Source of the DNA: Streptomyces kurssanovii | GTDB lineage: Bacteria > Actinomycetota > Actinomycetes > Streptomycetales > Streptomycetaceae | DNA: 64,000 nt | NCBI RefSeq assembly: GCF_014649695.1 | Contig: NZ_BMTN01000002.1 | Span: 62,001-126,000 of the forward strand | Direction: 5' to 3' | Shown here: positions 43,249 to 51,899 of the stretch, one piece after another | Numbering within the stretch: the stretch's first letter is position 1 | How the letters are laid out: every line of letters begins with the position of its first letter | Made by a program: the position numbers and the translations under genes | Notes under the pieces: generated by a model | The model's input: the letters and a program-made list of their open reading frames with translations, nothing else | The model's database searches: none | What the model was told of the DNA's origin: nothing

Positions 43249-44261
43249 TGAGCTCCACCACCAAGAACCTTCTCGACCCGGGCTTCGAACTCACTCTCCG
43301 GCCCATGCGCTACCCGGACTTCTACGAGCGCTACCGGGACGCCATCAAGAACACCTGGACGGTGGAGGAGGTCGACCTGCACTCGGACGTGGCCGACCTG
43401 GCCAAGCTCTCCCCGGGTGAGCAGCACATGATCGGCCGGCTGGTCGCGTTCTTCGCGACGGGTGACTCGATCGTGGCGAACAACCTCGTGCTGACGCTCT
43501 ACAAGCACATCAACTCCCCCGAGGCGCGGCTGTATCTGTCGCGGCAGCTGTTCGAGGAGGCCGTGCACGTCCAGTTCTATCTGACGCTGCTCGACACCTA
43601 TCTCCCCGACCCCGAGGACCGGGCGGCGGCCTTCGCGGCGGTCGAGAACATCCCCTCCATCAAGGAGAAGGCCTCCTTCTGCTTCAAGTGGATGGACTCG
43701 GTCGAGAGCATCGACCGTCTCGAGTCCCGGGCGGACCGCCGCCGTTTCCTGCTCAACCTGATCTGCTTCGCGGCGTGCATCGAGGGCCTGTTCTTCTACG
43801 GCGCCTTCGCGTACGTCTACTGGTTCCGCTCCCGCGGTCTGCTCCACGGTCTGGCCACCGGCACCAACTGGGTGTTCAGGGACGAGACGATGCACATGAA
43901 CTTCGCCTTCGAGGTCGTGGACACCGTCCGCAAGGAGGAGCCGGAGCTCTTCGACGACGAACTGCGGCAGCAGGTCACCGACATGTTGAGGGAAGCGGTC
44001 GAGGCGGAGCTCCAGTTCGGCCGTGACCTGTGCGGCGAGGGACTGCCGGGCATGAACACCGAGTCGATGCGCGAGTACCTCCAGTGCGTGGCCGACCAGC
44101 GGCTCACCCGACTCGGTTTCGCCCCGGTGTACGGCTCGCAGAACCCGTTCTCCTTCATGGAGTTGCAGGGGGTCCAGGAGCTGACGAACTTCTTCGAGCG
44201 CCGCCCGTCCGCCTACCAGGTGGCGGTCGAGGGGTCGGTCGCGTTCGACGACGACTTCTGA
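43248..44261 (+). CDS. nrdB: Class Ia ribonucleoside-diphosphate reductase, small subunit
   Basis: A 337-residue radical-generating subunit. The diiron ligands appear in TGDSIVANN (Asp), FEEAVHVQFY (Glu and His), CIEGLFFYGAF (Glu) and RDETMHMNF (Glu and His). The Tyr in EEAVHVQFY sits at the position of the E. coli radical Tyr122. The C-terminal tail SVAFDDDF binds the large subunit. It overlaps nrdA by one base (TAATG), so the two are coupled and both fall under the B12 riboswitch. Confidence 0.95.
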   Translation: MSSTTKNLLDPGFELTLRPMRYPDFYERYRDAIKNTWTVEEVDLHSDVADLAKLSPGEQHMIGRLVAFFATGDSIVANNLVLTLYKHINSPEARLYLSRQLFEEAVHVQFYLTLLDTYLPDPEDRAAAFAAVENIPSIKEKASFCFKWMDSVESIDRLESRADRRRFLLNLICFAACIEGLFFYGAFAYVYWFRSRGLLHGLATGTNWVFRDETMHMNFAFEVVDTVRKEEPELFDDELRQQVTDMLREAVEAELQFGRDLCGEGLPGMNTESMREYLQCVADQRLTRLGFAPVYGSQNPFSFMELQGVQELTNFFERRPSAYQVAVEGSVAFDDDF

Positions 44262-44286
44262 TCGTCGGACCGTCGCCCGGGACGAC

Positions 44287-44325
44287 AGCGGCCCGCGTCT
44301 CTCACGGGGGGAGGCGCGGGCCGCT
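44287..44325 (+). terminator. Terminator of nrdAB
   Basis: AGCGGCCCGCG (44287-44297) pairs perfectly with CGCGGGCCGCT (44315-44325). It lies 25 bases after nrdB and before the convergent peptidase gene. Confidence 0.82.
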
Positions 44326-44340
44326 GCGGTCTCCGGTGCC

Positions 44341-45078
44341 TCAGATGCCGCAGCTGGGTGCGGACCAGTACCGGCTGCCGCGGTGGTCGACGTGTGTGTG
44401 GTCGTTGTGGCCGGGGTAGCCCGGGCCGAGGATCCCGTTGAAGCCGTGGTTACGGGCCTGCTGGGCCAGCTTGCACAGCGAGTGCGGTCCGGCGCCCAGG
44501 TCGGCCGCGTCGCCGTAGAGGTGGCGGCTGCTGGACGCGCCGCCGACCGCGCTGTTGCACGAGTACGAGCGGAAGCCGCTGGTCACGGTGATGGGCTGGT
44601 CACCCAGGGCGTGCCGCAGGGCCTCCAGCTTCCACATCGTCCGCAGCGCGTTGGCCTTGGCGGCCGCCGCGCTCACCGCACCACCGGACCAGGTGGAGTT
44701 GCAGCGGTTGAGTTCGGCGTAGCTGAAGTGGGCCGGTGTGCAGTCGCTGTCCTGGAGGGCGTAGATCTTGCTGAAGGTGGCGGGACCTGCGACTCCGTCG
44801 GCTGCGAGGCCGTAGGCGGACTGGAAGCGCTTGACGGCGGCGGTGGTGGCCGGCCCGTAGGAGCCGTCGACGGCCAGCACGGCGCCGTAGCCCGGGTAGC
44901 CGGACATGCGGATCTGGAGCTGGCTGACGTCGGAGCCGGAAGCCCCCTGGGACAGGGTGCGTGACCAGGTGTAGCAGTCGTCGGCCTGCGCGCTCCCGGC
45001 GGTCGCGACGACCCCACCCAGAGCGGCAACCATGAGCATGACAATCGAGAGCAGCAGTCGTGCGGTGCGTCTGAACAT
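44341..45078 (-). CDS. Secreted peptidoglycan-binding D-Ala-D-Ala carboxypeptidase (M15)
   Basis: A 245-residue secreted protein. A signal peptide (MFRRTARLLLSIVMLMV, cleavage after AQA around residue 32) is followed by a PG_binding_1 domain (about residues 38-110: LQIRMSGYPGYGAVLAVDG, AVKRFQSAYGLAADG). The peptidase M15 domain has SRHLYGDAADLG and DHTHVDHRG carrying the zinc ligands. It should trim the peptide stems of peptidoglycan outside the membrane. ATG 45078 has GGAGG four bases upstream. From memory, S. coelicolor carries the albaflavenone terpene genes near this position; none are present here. Confidence 0.88.
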   Translation of the reverse strand: MFRRTARLLLSIVMLMVAALGGVVATAGSAQADDCYTWSRTLSQGASGSDVSQLQIRMSGYPGYGAVLAVDGSYGPATTAAVKRFQSAYGLAADGVAGPATFSKIYALQDSDCTPAHFSYAELNRCNSTWSGGAVSAAAAKANALRTMWKLEALRHALGDQPITVTSGFRSYSCNSAVGGASSSRHLYGDAADLGAGPHSLCKLAQQARNHGFNGILGPGYPGHNDHTHVDHRGSRYWSAPSCGI

Positions 45079-45198
45079 CGAGCCTCCATACCGGGTGGGG
45101 ACGGTGCAACCACAGAGACTGGCGGGCCGTTCCACGCGCGTCAACCACGCCTGAGCAGGCGTCATTTGTCCGCCCAATGACGCCCGTGTGAACAGCGA

Positions 45199-45225
45199 CG
45201 GCCCCGCTCGCGGTGAGCGGGGCCG
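45199..45225 (-). terminator. Terminator of def
   Basis: CGGCCCCGCTC pairs perfectly with GAGCGGGGCCG around a five-base loop, 16 bases beyond the deformylase stop. Confidence 0.82.
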
Positions 45226-45241
45226 GCGGGTGCACGTCCGA

Positions 45242-45895
45242 TCAGTCGTTGGGGACGACCTCGTAACGCGGGGTGCCCTCCGCCATCTGCCGCAGCGCGT
45301 CCTTGCGCTCACGCTTGGAGAGACGGTCGATGTACAGGTACCCGTAGAGGTGATCGGTCTCGTGCTGCAGGCAGCGGGCGAAGTAGCCGGTGCCCCGCAC
45401 CTTGATCGGATTGCCCTGCGCGTCCTGGCCGCGGACCACCGCGTAGTCGGGGCGGGCCAGCGACGCGTACGCCGTCGGCACGGACAGGCAGCCCTCGTTG
45501 GAGTCGTCGAGGACGCGCTCCTCCGGCGGCAACTCCTCCAGGACCGGGTTGCAGACCACACCGGTGTGCCGCACGCCGTCGTCGTCCGGGCAGTCGTAGA
45601 CGAACACCTTCAGGTCGACACCGATCTGGTTGGCGGCCAGCCCCACGCCCTCAGCCGTCTTCTGGCTGGCGAACATGTCGTCGATGAGGGCGGCGAGCTT
45701 GTCGTCGAACTCGGTGACGTCCTTGCACTCCTTGTGGAGCACGGGGTTCCCGACGACCGTGATCGGGCGCGACGTACCCCGCTCGCGGTACGCCAGCTCA
45801 CGCTCCTCGCAGTTCTCCGTGTCCACGAGGAAACCCTCCTCGTCGACCCGCTGGTCCGTCCCCTGCTGCGACTGCTGCGACTGCTGCGACGCCAT
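45242..45895 (-). CDS. def: Peptide deformylase
   Basis: A 217-residue metalloprotease that removes the formyl group from nascent proteins. All three motifs are present: [17 protein letters not shown] and QHETDHL, providing the Cys and two His metal ligands and the catalytic Glu. A Gln-rich N-terminal extension ([10 protein letters not shown]) of about 40 residues precedes the catalytic core, as in other Streptomyces deformylases. Cytosolic, ribosome-associated. ATG 45895. Confidence 0.95.
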   Translation of the reverse strand: MASQQSQQSQQGTDQRVDEEGFLVDTENCEERELAYRERGTSRPITVVGNPVLHKECKDVTEFDDKLAALIDDMFASQKTAEGVGLAANQIGVDLKVFVYDCPDDDGVRHTGVVCNPVLEELPPEERVLDDSNEGCLSVPTAYASLARPDYAVVRGQDAQGNPIKVRGTGYFARCLQHETDHLYGYLYIDRLSKRERKDALRQMAEGTPRYEVVPND

Positions 45896-45977
45896 GTCAG
45901 CCTCTGCGCCCTTCTCAGTACCCGACCATGGCCCGATGCCCGGTCACTCACGTGTCCGTACAGCCTACGGGCAGGCG

Positions 45978-47000
45978 TCAGCAGACTTCCTCGAGATCCC
46001 GCCACTCCCGGGAGTCCGGGCTGTCGGCGACCCAGCCGTCGAGCAGCCCCCGCACCAGTCCGGCGGGCGCCGCTATGCCGCATTCGCGCTCCGGCGACCA
46101 GAGATCCCCGCCCGTACGGTGCCCCAGCGGTCCCGGGTGGCCCGGTTCACTGTGGTCGTGCGGATCGAGGTGCTCCCCCTCGCCCTCCGCGCTCGGCATG
46201 CTTCCCTCGGAACAGGCCCGGCACAGCAGCCGCACGGAGGAGGACCAGTCCTCCGCGGCGAATCCGGCGTCCGCCGCCAGCCGCTCCAGGGCGTCCCGGT
46301 CGGACTCCGTCGCCGCTTCCAGCAGGACCACCCAGGTCGGGACGGGAGAAGGCGCCCAGAGCTCGATCTCGTCGAAGACCGGGAAGGACGGACCCGCGGT
46401 CGTGGTGCGCTCACCGTTCGGGACGCCGTCGTGCAGCACGACCTCTCCCCAGCGCCGCCCTGACGACGGCAGCGGGATGGAGAGCACCTCTATCCGGGCC
46501 GGGTCGAGCCTGCGGCCCCACACCACCTCGGCCTCGCCCTCGGGCGAGAGCCGCACAGCGGCGCTGCCCAGGTCCATGCCGACGGGCTCGCCGTTCGCCG
46601 CGGCCGCGCCGGGGACCTTCAGGCCGTACGCCTGCCAGGCGCGGCGGGCCAGCGGCCAGTCCTGGAGTGCGGTGGCGGCGATGCCGACGTTCCACCAGTC
46701 CGGGGCGCCCGTCTCCTTGTCCAGCAGCGCGACCGCCCGCAGCCCCGCGGCGCGGGCCTGCTCCCAGTCGTGCCGGAACTTGTGCAGCAGCGCCAGATTG
46801 AACCAGGACTCCGAGAGCCAGGGCTCAAGATCCGCCGCCCGCGTCAGCAGCGCGCCCGCGTCCTCGTACCGGCCGTCGCCGATCAGCGTGAACGCGCGGT
46901 CCGTGGCCTGCCGCCAAGAGGCGGAGGGCCGATGCCGTACCTTCCCGAAGATCCTCACGATTCCCGCCTGCCGGTCGCTCGGGGCACTGCCCGGACGCAT
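45978..47000 (-). CDS. Tetratricopeptide-repeat protein
   Basis: A 340-residue protein from ATG 47000. Residues ~35-125 contain TPR-like helices (AFTLIGDGRYEDAGALLTRAADLEPW, SWFNLALLHKFRHDWEQAR, WWNVGIAATALQDWPLARRAW). The remaining two thirds (VWGRRLDPARIEVLSIPLP, DEIELWAPSPVPTWVVLLEA) have no assigned fold. The C-terminus contains a CRACSEG and a His-rich patch that might bind metal. Function unknown; the family recurs next to def in Streptomyces as I recall. The start is uncertain, because a GTG at 46958 is also possible. Confidence 0.75.
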   Translation of the reverse strand: MRPGSAPSDRQAGIVRIFGKVRHRPSASWRQATDRAFTLIGDGRYEDAGALLTRAADLEPWLSESWFNLALLHKFRHDWEQARAAGLRAVALLDKETGAPDWWNVGIAATALQDWPLARRAWQAYGLKVPGAAAANGEPVGMDLGSAAVRLSPEGEAEVVWGRRLDPARIEVLSIPLPSSGRRWGEVVLHDGVPNGERTTTAGPSFPVFDEIELWAPSPVPTWVVLLEAATESDRDALERLAADAGFAAEDWSSSVRLLCRACSEGSMPSAEGEGEHLDPHDHSEPGHPGPLGHRTGGDLWSPERECGIAAPAGLVRGLLDGWVADSPDSREWRDLEEVC

Positions 47001-47103
47001 GACTGTCTGCCTGCTTCTGTGCCTTCTTTCGCATCCAACCATGCCCGGTCGCAGGCTCGCTCATTACCCATGGGTTACCCCTGGGGACAGGGGCCGGACC
47101 GCC

Positions 47104-48357
47104 TCACACAAGGACTCTGCCCAGGACTCTGGCCAGGGACTCGACCACCTCGGGCTGGTAGTCGTGCCCTGTGCCCAGCCTGAGCTGCTCCAGTGCGGCC
47201 AGCGCCCCGCCCGCTCTGCCTCCGCTTCCCCCGGCCAGGTCGTCGTATGCGTTGACGGCACGCACGATCCTGGCGGCCAGGGGCTGGTCCCGGTACGGGT
47301 CGGCCTGCTGTTCCACGACGGCGGCCACGGCTGGCGGGACACCGGTGCGCCGGACCACGGCTCCGCCGAGCAGCGCGATACGGCGCTGCTCGGCCGGCGG
47401 CAGCGAAGCGGTGGCACCGTCCGGTACGGGGTCGACGAGCGACAGCTGCCCGATGTCGTGCATCAGCGCCGCGTACTCCAGCAAGGTCAGGTCGGGCCCG
47501 GACAGACCCATCTCGCGTCCGACGGCCGTGCTGAGCTCCGCCACCCGGCGGGCGTGGCCCTGCCGGGTGTAGCCGGCGACCTCGGTGGCGCGGGCGAGGG
47601 AGGCGATCGTCTGGCCGTACGTGGCGCGCACGGCCGCGTAACGCCGGAAGGACAGCTGGGTGAGCAGCAGCGGCACACAGAACACCGGCAGGGCCCACAG
47701 GCCCGCGACGGCCACCGCCAGGGCCATCACCGCGCCGGTCGCGCCGACGGCGGAGCCGATGCCCGGCAGCGCCCGCAGCTCGTCCCGCAGCAGCGGCCCG
47801 AAGGGGTGGCCGGTGTGGGCGCGCAGCATGACGGCGGCCAGCACGGCGTCGCACAGCGCGGTCAGCACCAACAGGACCAGCAGGAAGAGGGCGTAGTAGG
47901 GACCCTGCCCGAGCCACAGGCCCAACTCGCCGGAGACGTACAGCGGCTGGAAGCACACCGCGGCGAATCCGACGGTCAGCACCCGCCGTGCCACATGGTC
48001 GAGGGCGGGTCCCTGACCGCGGGCGACGTGCGGCACGGCGCCGACGAGTGCGCCCGCGACGACGACGGCGACGACCTGGAAGGCCCCGTGCCCCGTGGGC
48101 TGACCGGCGCACTCGCCGAGCAGTGCGTACGCCAGCGCGCCGGCGGCCCCCAGCGGGGCGGGCTCCCTCTCCCCGGGGACCGCTCCCCACCGGGCGAGCT
48201 CCCCGACGGCGATGAACGCGCCGAAGGCGAGGGCGTTCACGGGCTGTGCCACCCCGTGGGACACGACCCACACGAGAGCGGCCGCGGCCACCGCGACCGC
48301 GGCCGCGTGGATGGCATGGAGGACGCGTACGGGCCGGCGTGCGCGGGCGTCTTTCAC
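47104..48357 (-). CDS. HD-domain membrane protein, degenerate HD-GYP type
   Basis: A 417-residue protein with about eight membrane helices in the first ~235 residues and an HD domain after about residue 245. The metal-binding HD is in ALMHDIGQLSL, preceded by GHARRVAEL. The GYP signature expected further on (HHExxDGxGYP) is absent; the corresponding segment reads VVEQQADPYRDQ. It is therefore a diverged paralogue of the HD-GYP protein encoded 25 bases upstream on the same strand. Loss of the signature suggests altered or lost c-di-GMP hydrolysis. Confidence 0.82.
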   Translation of the reverse strand: MKDARARRPVRVLHAIHAAAVAVAAAALVWVVSHGVAQPVNALAFGAFIAVGELARWGAVPGEREPAPLGAAGALAYALLGECAGQPTGHGAFQVVAVVVAGALVGAVPHVARGQGPALDHVARRVLTVGFAAVCFQPLYVSGELGLWLGQGPYYALFLLVLLVLTALCDAVLAAVMLRAHTGHPFGPLLRDELRALPGIGSAVGATGAVMALAVAVAGLWALPVFCVPLLLTQLSFRRYAAVRATYGQTIASLARATEVAGYTRQGHARRVAELSTAVGREMGLSGPDLTLLEYAALMHDIGQLSLVDPVPDGATASLPPAEQRRIALLGGAVVRRTGVPPAVAAVVEQQADPYRDQPLAARIVRAVNAYDDLAGGSGGRAGGALAALEQLRLGTGHDYQPEVVESLARVLGRVLV

Positions 48358-48382
48358 GCCCGGCTCCGCCGGCGTGGGCCGC

Positions 48383-49765
48383 TCACCCGGTCCGTATCTG
48401 ATGCGAAGCCCCCGCTCCCGGCGACTGCGGCGTCCGGGGCGGCCCCATCGGCACCGCCTCGTCCGAGGTCACCGACGTCTGCCACCCGTGCCGCTCCAGC
48501 GCGCGCGCCAGGGCCCGCACCATCCTCGGGTCGAACTGCGTACCGGCGCACCGCTCCAGCTCGCGCAGGGCGACGGGCACCGGCCGGGCGCGCCGGTAGG
48601 AACGGGTGGACGTCATCGCGTCGAACGCGTCGGCCACCGCGACCACCCGGGCGAACTCGGGGATCTGGTGGCCGACGAGTCCGTACGGGTATCCGCTGCC
48701 GTCCATGCGTTCGTGGTGGTGCAGGATCGCCGCCCGGGCCTCCCCGAGGAAGCCGATACCGCGCACCATCTCGTGCCCGTACTCCGGGTGGAGCTCGATC
48801 ACCCGCCGTTCCTCCGGTGTCAGCGGCCCCTCCTTGCGGAGCACCCTCGTCGGCACCCCCAGCTTGCCCACGTCGTGCAGGATGCCGGCGAACCGGACGA
48901 CTTCGAGGCGCTCCTCCTCCATGCTCAGTTCCCTGGCGATCAGCACAGAGGCCCGGCCGACGCGTTCGCTGTGCCCGCGCGTGTACCGGTCCTTGATGTC
49001 GACGGCCTGCACCAGGGCCCGGATCGTCGCCTGATGGGCGGCGCGCTCGCGGTGGTACTGGGCGAAGATCCAGCAGGAGATGTACATGGGCAGCAGCACG
49101 AACAGGGCGGAGAACGGCCCGTACGAGCTGCCCCACAGGACCGCCATCATCAGCCCGGCGAGCCCGTGCACACAGTGCGGTGCCGCCGAGCCGGAGAGAG
49201 CCCGCCGGACGGCGGGCGGGGGAACCCTTCCCCACCGCCCGCTGCGTGGGGGAGGTACCCCGACCGCCGTGGCGCGGATGCCGCCGTCGAGGACGGTCAG
49301 CAGCAGACAGCAGACGAGCGACCCGGCGAGGGCCGGCACGAGGGCGTACGGGAAGTCCGGTGCCCGTGGCGTTCGTTCGCCGCCGAGCAGCAGATAGGCA
49401 TGGGCGGCGCCCCAGGTGGCGAGGGCCAGCCGGGCCGCGCGCCAGGTCCGCCGGACCCCGGCCGGCGGTCCGTCCACCCGTCCGAGCAGCGCGCCCGGCA
49501 CGGGGACCAGAGCGGCCGCGGCGGGCGGCAGCAGAAACGCGGCTGCCAGCAGCACCGGGAAGAACGTCCCCGCACCGACGGGGGCGGAGTCGTCTCCGTC
49601 ACGCCGGCGGGCGGGCAGCTCGCCCCCGGCGTACAGGGCGGCGAGCAGCAGTACGGTCGGCCAGGGCACCACGGCGGCGGGGACAGCCACCGGAGCGGCG
49701 GCCACCGCGGCGCAGAGGATCACGGCGAGGATGTACGCGCGCGCCGCCGCCGGTATGGCCGTCAC
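48383..49765 (-). CDS. HD-GYP-domain membrane phosphodiesterase
   Basis: A 460-residue protein from GTG 49765 with roughly seven to eight N-terminal membrane helices (residues ~1-240) and a full HD-GYP domain. Motifs are HSERVGRASVLI, GILHDVGKLGVP, HPEYGHEMV, HHHERMDGSGYPYG and VADAFDAMTS. HD-GYP enzymes hydrolyse cyclic di-GMP, which in Streptomyces controls development through BldD. Two tandem membrane HD-GYP proteins of this type have been named HdgA and HdgB in Streptomyces, as I recall; I do not assign symbols. Together with the next gene it forms a two-gene unit downstream of rsrA. Confidence 0.88.
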   Translation of the reverse strand: MTAIPAAARAYILAVILCAAVAAAPVAVPAAVVPWPTVLLLAALYAGGELPARRRDGDDSAPVGAGTFFPVLLAAAFLLPPAAAALVPVPGALLGRVDGPPAGVRRTWRAARLALATWGAAHAYLLLGGERTPRAPDFPYALVPALAGSLVCCLLLTVLDGGIRATAVGVPPPRSGRWGRVPPPAVRRALSGSAAPHCVHGLAGLMMAVLWGSSYGPFSALFVLLPMYISCWIFAQYHRERAAHQATIRALVQAVDIKDRYTRGHSERVGRASVLIARELSMEEERLEVVRFAGILHDVGKLGVPTRVLRKEGPLTPEERRVIELHPEYGHEMVRGIGFLGEARAAILHHHERMDGSGYPYGLVGHQIPEFARVVAVADAFDAMTSTRSYRRARPVPVALRELERCAGTQFDPRMVRALARALERHGWQTSVTSDEAVPMGPPRTPQSPGAGASHQIRTG

Positions 49766-49875
49766 TGCCCCACGCCCTCCTCACAACCTCCTCGAGCAGC
49801 GCCACGCTAGCGAGTTGGGGAGTGACAGGAGGACGTACGGCGAGCATTCGCACGTACGGGTGACGGGCCTGCAAC

Positions 49876-49914
49876 GCACAGGGTGCGCCGCGATGTTCGC
49901 GGCGCACCCTGTGC
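49876..49914 (-). terminator. Terminator of sigR-rsrA
   Basis: A perfect 17-base-pair stem (49876-49892 with 49898-49914) and a five-base loop ATGTT, 24 bases after the rsrA stop. It separates the sigR operon from the HD-GYP genes. Confidence 0.9.
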
Positions 49915-49938
49915 GCACGGCCGGTGTGTGCGGCGGCC

Positions 49939-50235
49939 CTAGTCCTGGGCGGTCGCCACGTCCTTGTCGGGGACGGCCTGCCCCGAGCGGATCAGGTCGA
50001 TGCGCCCCATGACCTTGGCCCGCAGGTCACTGGGCACGTCGTCCTGCCCGCAGCACCGCTTGACCAGCTTCTTCACCGCTTGCTCCAGGCCGTACTTCTC
50101 CAGGCACGGGGAGCACTCCTCGAAGTGCACCTCGAACTTGGTGCAGTCACTGTCGGGCATCTCGTGGTCGAGGAACTCGTAGAGATGGTCCAGGACCTCC
50201 GAGCAGTCCGTCTCGTGCGGCTCTCCGCAGCTCAT
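49939..50235 (-). CDS. rsrA: Redox-sensing zinc anti-sigma factor RsrA
   Basis: A 98-residue ZAS-family anti-sigma factor. Cysteines lie at positions 3, 11, 31, 41, 44, 61 and 62, the same positions as in S. coelicolor RsrA. His37 with Cys41 and Cys44 forms the HxxxCxxC zinc motif (VHFEECSPC). Under thiol oxidation a disulphide between Cys11 and Cys44/41 ejects zinc and releases SigR. The ATG overlaps the sigR stop (ATGA), ensuring balanced production. SigR controls the gene pair, so RsrA is also induced by thiol stress. Confidence 0.96.
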   Translation of the reverse strand: MSCGEPHETDCSEVLDHLYEFLDHEMPDSDCTKFEVHFEECSPCLEKYGLEQAVKKLVKRCCGQDDVPSDLRAKVMGRIDLIRSGQAVPDKDVATAQD

Positions 50236-51083
50236 GAGCCCGAGCCTTTCGCGTCGTTCGACTCCCCCGCACCGGCCGGGACGAGCCCGCGCTCGCGGGC
50301 GTAGTCCTCGAGCATGCCGCGCAGTTGGCGGCGGCCGCGGTGCAGGCGGGACATCACCGTACCGATGGGTGTTCCCATGATGTCCGCGATCTCCTTGTAC
50401 GCAAAGCCCTCGACGTCGGCGAGATATACCGCGATCCGGAACTCCTCGGGGATCGCCTGCAGGGCTGCCTTGACGTCCGAGTCCGGCAGATGGTCGAGGG
50501 CCTGCGACTCCGCGGAACGCAGCCCGGTCGACATGTGCGACTCGGCGCGCGCGAGCTGCCAGTCCTCGATCTCCTCCGCCGCGCTGCGCTGGGGCTCGCG
50601 CTGCTTCTTGCGGTAGGAGTTGATGAAGGTGTTCGTGAGGATCCGGTACATCCACGCCTTGAGGTTCGTGCCCTCACGGAACTGGTGGAAGGACCCGTAC
50701 GCCTTCGCGTACGTCTCCTGCACAAGATCCTCGGCATCGGCGGGATTGCGCGTCATGCGCAGCGCGGCCGAATACATCTGGTCCAGGTAGCCGAGAGCGT
50801 CCCGCTCGAAGCGGGCATTGCGCTCGAGCGTCGTCTCCTCGGACGTCTGCGCCTGACCGTCGTCGGTCCCTGCGTCGGTCCCAGTGACCGGACCCACCTC
50901 CTCCAACGCTGTGGCGGGGCCGAATGCCGACCCGCTCGAATCGGAGAATAGTCGACCTTGGTCCGCCGGGCCCTGCCGATTCACGTCACCCGCCGCAGGA
51001 ACCGGCCCGCTCTTGCCCTGCGACAGCACCGTCCAGTCCAACCCGTTGGCGCGCTCGGCTGTCGGGCAGAAGGTCGTACCCAT
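50232..51083 (-). CDS. sigR: Thiol-oxidative-stress ECF sigma factor SigR (with longer SigR' form)
   Basis: The full frame from ATG 51083 gives 283 residues. Regions 2 and 4 of an ECF sigma are clear: [55 protein letters not shown], then [18 protein letters not shown] and [18 protein letters not shown]. The first ~62 residues are a Gly/Pro/Ser-rich extension corresponding to the unstable SigR' isoform known from S. coelicolor. The stable SigR would start at GTG 50897 ([10 protein letters not shown]), giving 221 residues. It directs thioredoxin, mycothiol and proteostasis genes. A SigR-type promoter precedes the long form. Confidence 0.95.
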   Translation of the reverse strand: MGTTFCPTAERANGLDWTVLSQGKSGPVPAAGDVNRQGPADQGRLFSDSSGSAFGPATALEEVGPVTGTDAGTDDGQAQTSEETTLERNARFERDALGYLDQMYSAALRMTRNPADAEDLVQETYAKAYGSFHQFREGTNLKAWMYRILTNTFINSYRKKQREPQRSAAEEIEDWQLARAESHMSTGLRSAESQALDHLPDSDVKAALQAIPEEFRIAVYLADVEGFAYKEIADIMGTPIGTVMSRLHRGRRQLRGMLEDYARERGLVPAGAGESNDAKGSGS

Positions 51084-51122
51084 GCGGCGGACTCCCTACT
51101 CCATGCTCTGTTCTGACGTTCG

Positions 51123-51153
51123 CCTCAACAGCCACGGGCGGTGTCTCATTCCC
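51123..51153 (-). promoter_or_regulatory. SigR-dependent promoter of sigR (sigRp2-like)
   Basis: On the minus strand GGGAAT (51153-51148) is followed by 18 bases and GTTGAGG (51129-51123), matching the SigR consensus. It lies 40 bases upstream of the SigR' start, inside the 3' end of the hydrolase gene. It explains the autoinduction that yields the longer isoform. Confidence 0.85.
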
Positions 51154-51781
51154 GGAACGACCCGGTCCACCCGGTCACGGCGTCCGTGATGGTGAGAAGG
51201 GTCTCGTCCTCGGTGATCCCGGCACGCTTGGGCACGGCGAACCCGTGGTCCCCGTGTGCCACTTCCACCAGTTCGTAGGGCCCGTCGGGGAACTCGCCGG
51301 GCCGCCCGAAGGGGTCGCTGCCGCCTTGCACCACGAGCGTCGGCACGCCCGCGCCGAGCAGCTCGTCCGCGCGGGACTTCTCCGGCCGCCCCGGCGGGTG
51401 CAGCGGGAAACTCAGCGCCAGGACGCCGGCCGCGCCGAGCTCCGCGGCGGTCCTGCACGCCACGCGCGCACCGGCGCTGCGTCCCCCGGCGACGACCGGC
51501 AGCCCCTTCTTCGCGAGCGCCGGCCAGAGGTCGCGCCAGGCGGCGTCCAGGGTCCGCGGCGCTGGAGCCACCTTCTTGCCGGCCACGCGCCAGGGCTGCT
51601 CCACGAGGGCGACGGTGACGCCGTGCGCGGGCAGGACGCGCGCGATCGCCTGCAGATCCCGCGCTTCGATCCCGCCGCCGGCACCGTGCCCGAGCGCCAG
51701 CACGAGGTGCGCGCGCTTCCCGCCGAACCAGGTGATCCGGGCGTCCCCGCCGGCGACCTCGATGATCTCTTTCCGCTCCAT
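51146..51781 (-). CDS. Alpha/beta-hydrolase (Tex30/KANL3-like)
   Basis: A 211-residue hydrolase from ATG 51781. The catalytic Ser is in the nucleophile elbow GGRSAGARVA, the Asp in VVQGGSDPFGRP and the His in AHGDHGFAVP. LALGHGAGGG near the N-terminus forms the oxyanion region. No signal peptide. The substrate is unknown. Its last codons overlap the SigR promoter of the downstream gene. Confidence 0.85.
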   Translation of the reverse strand: MERKEIIEVAGGDARITWFGGKRAHLVLALGHGAGGGIEARDLQAIARVLPAHGVTVALVEQPWRVAGKKVAPAPRTLDAAWRDLWPALAKKGLPVVAGGRSAGARVACRTAAELGAAGVLALSFPLHPPGRPEKSRADELLGAGVPTLVVQGGSDPFGRPGEFPDGPYELVEVAHGDHGFAVPKRAGITEDETLLTITDAVTGWTGSFRE

Positions 51782-51899
51782 CCGGCCATTCTGGCGCGGG
51801 GGCGCACGCCGCGCCGTTCCCGTAGGGCGGCCCGGTCGGCACACGAGACGTCGGCTGCCGCCGGGTCTGCCGGTGAAGGTCAGGAGGAGCGCCTCCGGG

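Noticed and set aside
45928-48996. A 1022-codon plus-strand open frame
   Set aside because: It runs antisense through the deformylase, TPR and HD-domain genes, all of which have clear motifs. Composition is typical of a third-position GC shadow.
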